DNA of 5,885 nucleotides from Aquificaceae bacterium. Lineage in GTDB: Bacteria > Aquificota > Aquificia > Aquificales > Aquificaceae. Below are positions 1 through 4,990 of the stretch, piece by piece (the stretch's first letter is position 1; the number at the start of each line of letters is the position of its first letter). The stretch is taken from positions 1 through 5,885 of the forward strand of contig JANWVD010000061.1 of assembly GCA_025057715.1 (NCBI GenBank), written 5' to 3'. The notes beneath the pieces are model-generated. The model was not told the origin of the DNA, ran no database searches, and worked only from the letters and a program-made list of their open reading frames with translations. The position numbers were made by a program, and so were the translations under genes.

Positions 1-859
1 TAGAGCATCCGCAATCGCTCTTCCAGCGCTCAATGCCGTGAGCGCAGCTCCAAGAGGTCATCTCTTGAATTTCACATTCGGCTGGTTTTAAGAATTTTCT
101 TACCTCTTCGAGCGTTTTTACAAATGGGCAAGATTTTAATACTCTGATGAGCCAAAACTCTGAAAACTTGTGATGATGTCCAAAGGTTTCGCCATCGACT
201 GCTATAAGCGAAAACCCTTCCTTTGAGCCTATCCTTTTACAAAACTCATCTGCGTTTTTAAGCAAGCTGCCAAAGGCAACCCCGTGCGATAGCTCTGAGT
301 TATAGGCAAATATCTCAATCTCACCACTCTGGGTTTTGAATTTTGAATATCCAGCGCCAGTGCTAACTTGGTGCGGCGCAAGAATTATCCAAGAGATTCC
401 CTCTTCTACAAGCATCGAAAGCGTCTTTTTGTCAACTGCGAGCTCTGGGAGCCAAAATCCCCTTGGACGAAATCCAAATACCTTTTCAAAGGCTTTAATT
501 CCCCAAACTATCTGCACTTTTCTGTCCTCTATTGGGTCGAGGGGAAGTATGGTGTGATTAAACCCGCAGGCTATCGCGTTTTGAGAAAACGCCTTTAACC
601 TATCGATAAACCAAGCTCGCTCGCTTAATAACCAGCTTTTGATGCTAGCGCTAAAGTTAAAACTCATGCGGGAAAATGTCGGTATTATATTGCTCGTATC
701 ATTTTCATGGGCAAACATATGGGGTAAATACGATTCTCTAAATACCCTCTCATTCCAGTTTTTAAAGGGAAAAGCTGATTCTTCTAACTCTATAACCCCA
801 GTATAAGGGTTTTCCCTCGGGGGTTGATGGAAATGACAATGAAAACTCAAAACTTTCAT
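1..859 (-). CDS. Glycoside hydrolase family 57 protein with DUF3536-type organisation (N-terminal 286 residues, cut by window edge)
   Basis: This is the N-terminal part of a GH57 enzyme, a family acting on alpha-glucans such as starch or glycogen (amylase, amylopullulanase, 4-alpha-glucanotransferase or branching activities). Reading leftward from ATG at 859, 286 codons are open with no stop. The start HCHFHQPPRENP (residues 7-18) is the family signature, with NWNERV at 34-39. GFWLPELAVD (134-143) holds the predicted nucleophile Glu139, and VDGETFGHHH (221-230) holds the predicted acid/base Asp222. SWSCAHGIERWKSDCGC near 269-285 is typical of the DUF3536 subgroup, which has a long C-terminal part that would lie beyond position 1. 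There is no signal peptide, so it is probably cytoplasmic, acting on storage glucan. Its ATG overlaps the accA stop as ATGA and has no Shine-Dalgarno, so translation is probably coupled to accA. The family call is firm; the exact substrate is unknown. Confidence 0.9.
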   Translation of the reverse strand, partial: MKVLSFHCHFHQPPRENPYTGVIELEESAFPFKNWNERVFRESYLPHMFAHENDTSNIIPTFSRMSFNFSASIKSWLLSERAWFIDRLKAFSQNAIACGFNHTILPLDPIEDRKVQIVWGIKAFEKVFGFRPRGFWLPELAVDKKTLSMLVEEGISWIILAPHQVSTGAGYSKFKTQSGEIEIFAYNSELSHGVAFGSLLKNADEFCKRIGSKEGFSLIAVDGETFGHHHKFSEFWLIRVLKSCPFVKTLEEVRKFLKPAECEIQEMTSWSCAHGIERWKSDCGCS

Positions 860-1803
860 CCCAAAAATACGCCCATTTTGGTAAATTTTTCCCTTCTTTT
901 AAATAACAGCTCTTCCCTATTTACTTCAAGGAGCTCTCTCAGGGTTTTTCTTAGGAAGTATTTTAAAATCCGCGCGCTTGCGCGCGCGTTTAAATGACTC
1001 GCCCCCCAAGGCTCAGGCACTATACAATCAATCACCCCGAGCTTTTTAAGGTCTTTTGAGGTAAGCTTTAGCGCTCTTGAGGCTTCTCTCACCTTGTTTT
1101 GGTCTTTCCATAGTATTGCTGCACACCCTTCTGGGGAAATGACAGAATAGACCGCATTCTCAAACATCAAAACCCTGTCTGTGACCGCAAGCGCAAGCGC
1201 GCCGCCAGACCCACCTTCCCCTATAATAACGGAAATACTGGGAACCTTTATATTCGCTATGGTTATTATGCATTCTGCTATAGCCTGTGCTTGACCTCTC
1301 TCCTCTGCGCCAATGCCAGGGTATGCGCCGGGGGTGTCAACAAATGTAATAAGCGGCAAAGACCACCTTTCTGCCAGCCTTGCTACTCTTATTGCTTTCC
1401 TATAGCCTTCTGGATGGGGCATTCCAAAGTTTCGCTCGAGCTTTTCCTTGGTCGTTTTGCCCTTCTCTTGTGCAATTATCGCTATTGGCAAAGAATCCAT
1501 AAAGCCAATGCCGGCAATAATTGCCTTATCGTCGCCAAAGACCCTATCGCCGTGCAATTCTAAAAACCGAGATGTTATGTAATCTATATAGTCTTTTGCC
1601 CTCGGGCGCTGCGGATGGCGTGCGGTTTGCACTTTGTCCCAGGGGTCTAACCTCTTATAAAGCTCGCTTGATTTTTTTTTGAACTCCCTTTGCAGCTTTC
1701 TAAGCTCTGGCTCGTGACTCTTTTCCCCAAAGGAATAAAGTCTGGATAGGTGCTCAATCCGCTCGTGTAATTCCGTTAGTTCCTTTTCAAAGCCGGAGGT
1801 CAT
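856..1803 (-). CDS. accA: Acetyl-CoA carboxylase carboxyltransferase subunit alpha
   Basis: AccA pairs with AccD to move the carboxyl group from biotin to acetyl-CoA, giving malonyl-CoA for fatty acid synthesis in the cytosol. From ATG at 1803 it is 315 residues, normal for the family. An N-terminal helical region (FEKELTELHERIEHL) precedes the crotonase-fold domain. That domain shows FGDDKAI, the QEKGK stretch, RNFGMPHPEGYRKA, TPGAYPG (157-163), GEGGSGGALA (from 195) and YSVISPEGCAAILWK. An in-frame GTG at 1824 would add seven residues (MSIIYTG), but it lies 2 nt past the mature tRNA-Val end and those residues do not look like the family, so I prefer the ATG; neither has a strong Shine-Dalgarno. 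The usual partner accD is not in this window. The gene lies between tRNA-Val and a GH57 gene on the same strand and overlaps the latter by 4 nt. Function is firm; the start is moderately sure. Confidence 0.96.
   Translation of the reverse strand: MTSGFEKELTELHERIEHLSRLYSFGEKSHEPELRKLQREFKKKSSELYKRLDPWDKVQTARHPQRPRAKDYIDYITSRFLELHGDRVFGDDKAIIAGIGFMDSLPIAIIAQEKGKTTKEKLERNFGMPHPEGYRKAIRVARLAERWSLPLITFVDTPGAYPGIGAEERGQAQAIAECIITIANIKVPSISVIIGEGGSGGALALAVTDRVLMFENAVYSVISPEGCAAILWKDQNKVREASRALKLTSKDLKKLGVIDCIVPEPWGASHLNARASARILKYFLRKTLRELLEVNREELLFKRREKFTKMGVFLG
971..986. repeat. Perfect GC inverted repeat within accA (possible hairpin)
   Basis: CGCGCG-CTTG-CGCGCG is a perfect 6-bp all-GC stem with a CTTG tetraloop. 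The GC run continues to 988, and AT-rich TTTAAA sequence flanks it on both sides. It encodes the Ala/Arg-rich part of the AccA C-terminal region (residues NARASAR). Strict pyrimidine/purine alternation on each side of the central TT makes it a candidate Z-DNA or hairpin tract. It stands out from the surrounding AT-leaning sequence. It lacks a T-run, so it is not a terminator, and it may simply reflect alanine and arginine codons. Confidence 0.5.
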
Positions 1804-1813
1804 ACCTGTGTAA

Positions 1814-1819
1814 ATTATA
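1814..1819 (-). promoter_or_regulatory. Possible -10 box (TATAAT) just upstream of accA
   Basis: A perfect TATAAT sits on the minus strand between the tRNA-Val 3' end and the accA ATG. Standard spacing would start transcription near 1807, only about 4 nt before the ATG at 1803, giving an almost leaderless accA mRNA. A -35 box would have to lie inside the tRNA T-arm, where no TTGACA-like hexamer is visible, and there is no TGn extension. It may be a secondary promoter that separates accA from the tRNA transcript, or chance in AT-rich sequence. Confidence 0.3.
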
Positions 1820-1825
1820 GACACT

Positions 1826-1898
1826 TAGGCACGGGCGGACTCGAACCGCCGACCTCCTCCTTGTAAGGGAGGCGCTCTCCCAGCTGAGCTACGCGCCT
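1826..1898 (-). tRNA. tRNA-Val, anticodon UAC
   Basis: The minus strand folds into a complete 73-nt cloverleaf. The acceptor stem AGGCGCG/CGTGCCT has one G-U pair and is followed by discriminator A. The D arm is GCTC/GAGC with GG in its loop, and the anticodon stem is CCTCC/GGAGG with loop CTTACAA. The variable loop is 5 nt (AGGTC), and the T arm is GGCGG/CCGCC with loop TTCGAGT. The anticodon TAC (positions 34-36, window 1865-1863) together with A35, C36 and A73 identifies valine. It decodes GUA/GUG and, when U34 is modified, the other GUN codons. CCA is not encoded. The gene lies 22 nt before the accA ATG on the same strand with no visible terminator between, so the two may share a primary transcript. 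Its 5' end is 18 nt from the divergent tadA start. Confidence 0.97.
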
Positions 1899-1904
1899 TA
1901 AAGT

Positions 1905-1910
1905 TATAAT
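1905..1910 (+). promoter_or_regulatory. Predicted -10 box (TATAAT) for the tadA operon
   Basis: A perfect TATAAT ends 6 nt before position 1917. With its last T at -7, the predicted +1 is 1917, the G of the tadA GTG start codon, which would give a leaderless transcript. The -35 region would fall at about 1882-1887 inside the tRNA gene, where no good TTGACA match is seen. The upstream in-frame stop and tRNA leave no other place for a conventional leader. The hexamer is seen; its promoter role is inferred. Confidence 0.45.
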
Positions 1911-1914
1911 TTTA
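1909..1914 (-). promoter_or_regulatory. Possible -10 box (TAAAAT) for tRNA-Val
   Basis: On the minus strand TAAAAT would place +1 at about 1902, four nucleotides before the mature tRNA 5' end at 1898. A weak -35-like GGCACA lies about 18 nt further upstream, inside the tadA coding sequence (1938-1933). The box overlaps the opposite-strand TATAAT of tadA by two bases. This rests on position and a partial consensus match only. Confidence 0.3.
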
Positions 1915-1916
1915 AT

Positions 1917-2342
1917 GTGAACCCCGAAGAGCTGTGCCTTGAGCTTGCGCTTAAGGCAAAAAACCTTAACGAAGTGCCAGTAGGTTGCGTGGTGGTTAAA
2001 AACGGTCTTATAATATCAAAAGCCCATAATCAGGTTGAAACTCTAAAAGACCCAACAGCGCACGCTGAGATGATAGCCTTAAAAGGGGCTTTTAAAGCCG
2101 CAGGTAGTAAGTATCTAACAGATTGCGAGGTCTATGTAAGCCTCGAGCCTTGCCCAATGTGCGCCTGGGCGCTTGCTCTTGCAAGGGTGAAAAAGGTTGT
2201 GTTTCTTGCTCTTGATGAGCGCCGTGGTGGTATTATTAGCAACTGGGGGCTTTTGGATGAAACAAGCACAAAGTGGGAATATAAACCAATTATGCTTGCA
2301 TCAAGTCTTATCTCAGAATTTTTTAAAAGTTTGAGAGTTTAA
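1917..2342 (+). CDS. tadA: tRNA-specific adenosine deaminase
   Basis: TadA deaminates the wobble A34 of tRNA-Arg(ACG) to inosine, so that one tRNA reads CGU, CGC and CGA. The protein is 141 residues, slightly short but complete. It has the zinc deaminase signature: EVPVGCVVV (19-27), DPTAHAEM with zinc ligand His49 and catalytic Glu51, and LEPCPMC with zinc ligands Cys79 and Cys82. The HAE context and length favour TadA over the related guanine or cytosine deaminases. The start is GTG at 1917: a TAA at 1899-1901 blocks the frame upstream and no ATG lies between. There is no Shine-Dalgarno. The bases around the start read ATGTGA, so an out-of-frame ATG is followed at once by a stop. It is the first gene of the rightward group and sits 6 nt before metG. 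The tRNA-Val next to it is not its substrate. Confidence 0.93.
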   Translation: MNPEELCLELALKAKNLNEVPVGCVVVKNGLIISKAHNQVETLKDPTAHAEMIALKGAFKAAGSKYLTDCEVYVSLEPCPMCAWALALARVKKVVFLALDERRGGIISNWGLLDETSTKWEYKPIMLASSLISEFFKSLRV

Positions 2343-2348
2343 AAAACC

Positions 2349-3785
2349 ATGTTTTTGGTTACAACGCCCATATATTACGTCAACGACGAGCCGCACATAG
2401 GACACTTTTACACAACCTTAGCCGCAGATGTCCTTGCAAGATACTATAGAGCCCTTGGCAAGGAGGTATTTTTCCTAACAGGCACTGACGAGCATGGGCT
2501 TAAGATGCAAAAGTCCGCCCAAGAGAGGAGTTTAAGCCCAAAAGAGCTTGCGGATAAAAACTCAAGCATTTTCAAATCCCTCTGGGATGAACTCGGCATA
2601 AGCTATACAAGGTTTATAAGAACCACGGAAAAGGACCACATTGAGCTCGTAAAAGAGGTCTTTCTAAAGTGCAAAGAAAACGGTTTTATCTACAAGGGCG
2701 AATATTCCGGCTGGTATTGCGTCGGCTGCGAAGAATTCAAACCCGAAAGCGAGCTTTTAGAGGGCAATGCTTGCCCCATACACCTAAAGCCCTGCGAGTA
2801 TATCACCGAACCAACTTATTTTTTTAAACTAACCGCCTTCGGCGATTTTATAAAAGACTTTTTAAAAAGCGGGGCTGTTATGCCCGCCGGGAGGGTAAAC
2901 GAAATCCTCTCTTTCATCCAAGAGGGACTAAAAGACCTCTCAGTGACTCGCCCTCGCTCACGCGTTAGCTGGGGCATACCTGTCCCTTTTGATAAAGAGC
3001 ATACCATCTATGTCTGGTTTGATGCTCTTTTTAACTATGTCTCTGGCTTGCCATCCTGGCCTGCAAGCCTTCACCTTGTCGGTAAGGACATATTGCGCTT
3101 TCATGCGCTTTATTGGCCGGCTTTTTTAAAATCCGTTAACTTAGAACTTCCCGAGAGGATATTCGCCCATGGTTGGTGGAAGGTGGAAGGTCAAAAGATG
3201 TCAAAGTCTCTTGGAAATGTCCTAAAGCCCGCTGACCTTATCACAAGCTGGGGTCTTGACGAAATTAGGTATTTTCTCCTTCGAGAAATACCATTCGGCG
3301 AAGACGGGGATATATCAAACGACGCTATTTTAAGAAGGATTAACGCAGAGCTCTCTAACGGCGTTGGAAACTTATTTAGCAGGGTGATAGGCATCGCCAT
3401 AAAGTTTGGAAAGACCCAAATCAGCGGTCTTAAGGATGTTTATTATTGCAATAAAGCCGAGGAGTTTGTAAAATCCTACCACTCTAAGATGCAAGATATT
3501 GATTTCTACGGAGCTTTAGAAGAGGTCATGAGCTTTTGTGCTTTTTTAAATAAGTATATAGACACCAAAGCCCCTTGGGCTTTGAAAGATGAAGAGCTCA
3601 TCTCTAACGTGCTTTATGCCTTGCTCGATGGTGTTAGTTTAGTATGCTCTTGCTTAGAGCCTTTTATGCCTAATAAGATGCAAAAAGCCCTCTCGGCAAT
3701 TGGGCTTAGCGCTCCTATATTTAGCCCCTGTGCAAAGCAAAGTCATAGGGTGTTTAACCAACTTACGCTTTTCCCAAGGCGATGA
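2349..3785 (+). CDS. metG: Methionyl-tRNA synthetase, short form without C-terminal tRNA-binding domain
   Basis: This enzyme charges tRNA-Met with methionine for translation initiation and elongation. The class I Rossmann core carries the HIGH motif as HIGH at residues 16-19, followed by GTDEHG (45-50). A zinc knuckle in the connective domain has Cys124, Cys127, Cys142 and His145 (CVGC ... CPIH). The KMSKS loop is at 283-287 (KMSKSLGNV). The helical anticodon-binding domain follows (GNLFSRV; NKYIDTKAPWAL). At 478 residues it stops after that domain and lacks the EMAP/Trbp111-like C-terminal domain of longer forms; such domains can be absent or encoded separately. The ATG lies 6 nt after the tadA stop with no clear Shine-Dalgarno, and the stop overlaps the lysC ATG as ATGA. 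An AAGGAGGT near 2460 inside the gene has no start codon at useful spacing. The call is firm. Confidence 0.97.
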   Translation: MFLVTTPIYYVNDEPHIGHFYTTLAADVLARYYRALGKEVFFLTGTDEHGLKMQKSAQERSLSPKELADKNSSIFKSLWDELGISYTRFIRTTEKDHIELVKEVFLKCKENGFIYKGEYSGWYCVGCEEFKPESELLEGNACPIHLKPCEYITEPTYFFKLTAFGDFIKDFLKSGAVMPAGRVNEILSFIQEGLKDLSVTRPRSRVSWGIPVPFDKEHTIYVWFDALFNYVSGLPSWPASLHLVGKDILRFHALYWPAFLKSVNLELPERIFAHGWWKVEGQKMSKSLGNVLKPADLITSWGLDEIRYFLLREIPFGEDGDISNDAILRRINAELSNGVGNLFSRVIGIAIKFGKTQISGLKDVYYCNKAEEFVKSYHSKMQDIDFYGALEEVMSFCAFLNKYIDTKAPWALKDEELISNVLYALLDGVSLVCSCLEPFMPNKMQKALSAIGLSAPIFSPCAKQSHRVFNQLTLFPRR

Positions 3786-4990
3786 AGACCGTAGTTTTAA
3801 AATTTGGCGGGACTTCCGTAGGTGATTTAAGCAGGATAGAAAACGCCGCAAGGCGCGTTATTAACAAGCTTAAAGAGGGCAAAAGGGTTGTCGTTGTGAC
3901 CTCCGCAATGGCAGGGGAGACAGACAGCCTTCTTTCGCTCGCTTCCCAAACAAAGGGGAATTTAAATCCAAGGGAGGTTGATGCTCTTATCTCAATTGGT
4001 GAGCAAAAAGCAGCGTCTCTTTTTGCCATCGTTCTTCAAAGACTTGGTTATAGAGCCAAAAGCTTTTGCGGTTGGCAACTGCCCATATACACCGATAGCG
4101 TGCACACAAAAGCCAGAATATTGAGCATCCAAACGGAAAGGGTTTTAAGAGAGCTTGAAAATGACGTTGTGCCCGTAGTAACAGGCTTTCAAGGTGTAAG
4201 CAAAGAAGGTGACATAACAACCCTTGGCAGAGGCGGTTCTGACCTATCAGCAGTAGCTCTCTCTCATGCCTTGTTTGCAGATTGTGAAATATACACCGAC
4301 GTAGAGGGGGTTTTTAGTGCAGACCCAAGGCTCGTAAAAAACGCTAAAAAAATTGACCGAATCTCATACGAAGAGATGCTCGAGATGGCATCTTTGGGCG
4401 CAAAGGTAATGCAAGCAAGAAGTATCGAATACGCAATGAAGTATGGCGTTAGAATTCATGTGAGGAGCTCGTTTAGTGAAAACGAGGGCACTTGGATTTT
4501 ACCAGAGGAGGAAGTAATGGAAAAGCCAGAAGTAAGGGCAATCACTCTTGATAGAAACGAATCAAGAATCACTTTAGTCGGTGTTGAAGACAGACCCGGC
4601 ATTGCCTACGAGGTTTTCAGCGCGCTCGGAAATTCCCACATAGTCGTTGACATGATTGTGCAAAACGTTTCCCACCAAGGTTTCACGGATTTATCTTTCA
4701 CCGTCAATAGAAACGAACAATCAAAGGCTTTTGAAATTGTTAAAGAGGTCGCCAAAAAGATTGGCGTAAAAGATGTGGTTTTAGATGATAAAATCGCTAA
4801 AATCTCAGTTGTTGGCATTGGCATGCGAAGCTCGTATGGCACTGCGGCCAAGGTCTTTGAAGTTCTTTACAAGCTCGGAATTAACATAATGGCAATTTCA
4901 ACCTCTGAAATAAAAATCTCTTGCTTAATAGAGGAAAAATATGGCGAGCTTGCACTAAGAGAACTCCATCAGGTTTTCATAGAGCAATGA
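3782..4990 (+). CDS. lysC: Aspartate kinase (aspartokinase, monofunctional, with two C-terminal ACT domains)
   Basis: This cytosolic enzyme phosphorylates aspartate to 4-phospho-aspartate, the first committed step toward lysine (and diaminopimelate for the cell wall), threonine and methionine. The N-terminal amino-acid-kinase domain (about 1-240) shows KFGGTSVG (7-14), SIGEQ with Glu74, TLGRGGSD (147-154) and YTDVEGVFSADPR with Asp173. Two ACT domains follow. ACT1 begins near 262 with VEDRPGIA and ends with IVQNVS. ACT2 begins near 340 with GIGMRSS and ends with STSEIKIS. These are typical of lysine- and/or threonine-sensitive aspartokinases; which effector applies here cannot be read off. 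At 402 residues it is normal for the monofunctional class, with no homoserine dehydrogenase fusion. Both ends overlap neighbours as ATGA (metG before, the heptose kinase after), suggesting translational coupling. It contains an internal start described separately. Confidence 0.97.
   Translation: MKTVVLKFGGTSVGDLSRIENAARRVINKLKEGKRVVVVTSAMAGETDSLLSLASQTKGNLNPREVDALISIGEQKAASLFAIVLQRLGYRAKSFCGWQLPIYTDSVHTKARILSIQTERVLRELENDVVPVVTGFQGVSKEGDITTLGRGGSDLSAVALSHALFADCEIYTDVEGVFSADPRLVKNAKKIDRISYEEMLEMASLGAKVMQARSIEYAMKYGVRIHVRSSFSENEGTWILPEEEVMEKPEVRAITLDRNESRITLVGVEDRPGIAYEVFSALGNSHIVVDMIVQNVSHQGFTDLSFTVNRNEQSKAFEIVKEVAKKIGVKDVVLDDKIAKISVVGIGMRSSYGTAAKVFEVLYKLGINIMAISTSEIKISCLIEEKYGELALRELHQVFIEQ
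4505..4519 (+). promoter_or_regulatory. Internal Shine-Dalgarno and start codon within lysC
   Basis: GAGGAGG (4505-4511) lies 5 nt before an ATG at 4517-4519 that is in frame with lysC (Met246). This is near-ideal spacing and a much better ribosome-binding site than any of the operon's own gene starts. The purines also encode Glu-Glu-Glu, so protein constraint is an alternative explanation. The position, at the junction between kinase and ACT domains, is what makes it convincing. Confidence 0.65.
4517..4990 (+). CDS. Predicted aspartokinase beta subunit (in-frame internal start of lysC)
   Basis: Translation from Met246 of lysC would yield a 157-residue protein made of the two ACT domains alone, beginning MEKPEVRAIT. 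Established precedent: aspartokinases of Bacillus subtilis (AKII), Corynebacterium glutamicum and Thermus are alpha2/beta2 complexes in which beta comes from an internal in-frame start at this same domain boundary, with beta of roughly 160-170 residues. What is seen here is the matching position, an ATG and a strong GAGGAGG 5 nt upstream. The existence of a separate beta polypeptide and an alpha2/beta2 enzyme is inferred. The beta subunit would carry the feedback-inhibitor sites at the alpha/beta ACT interface and set allosteric control. If it is not made, the enzyme would be a homo-oligomer of the full-length chain. Confidence 0.6.
   Translation: MEKPEVRAITLDRNESRITLVGVEDRPGIAYEVFSALGNSHIVVDMIVQNVSHQGFTDLSFTVNRNEQSKAFEIVKEVAKKIGVKDVVLDDKIAKISVVGIGMRSSYGTAAKVFEVLYKLGINIMAISTSEIKISCLIEEKYGELALRELHQVFIEQ

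Noticed and set aside
336..598. Two plus-strand open frames opposite the GH57 gene
   Set aside because: The minus strand here encodes highly conserved GH57 motifs without interruption; the plus-strand frames are antisense shadows with no family resemblance.
1291..1563. 90-codon plus-strand open frame opposite accA
   Set aside because: It is antisense to the most conserved AccA core and has no recognisable protein features.
1822..1824. GTG at 1824 as the accA start
   Set aside because: It is 2 nt from the mature tRNA 3' end, leaving no ribosome-binding site, and the added residues MSIIYTG do not look like an AccA N-terminus. The ATG at 1803 is preferred, although GTG cannot be fully excluded.
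1826..2342. Functional link between tRNA-Val(UAC) and neighbouring TadA
   Set aside because: TadA acts on A34 of tRNA-Arg(ACG); this tRNA has U34, so it cannot be a substrate. The adjacency is probably incidental.
2459..2466. AAGGAGGT, a strong Shine-Dalgarno-like sequence inside metG
   Set aside because: No start codon lies at workable spacing downstream; it simply encodes part of the conserved GKEVFFLTGTDEHG region.
3972..4140. GGGAGG followed by ATG at 3981 inside lysC, out of frame, opening a roughly 50-codon reading frame
   Set aside because: The frame is off by one from lysC, the peptide resembles nothing I recognise, and it lies wholly within conserved kinase codons. It shows that SD-ATG pairs can arise by chance here, which tempers the confidence in the internal start at 4517.
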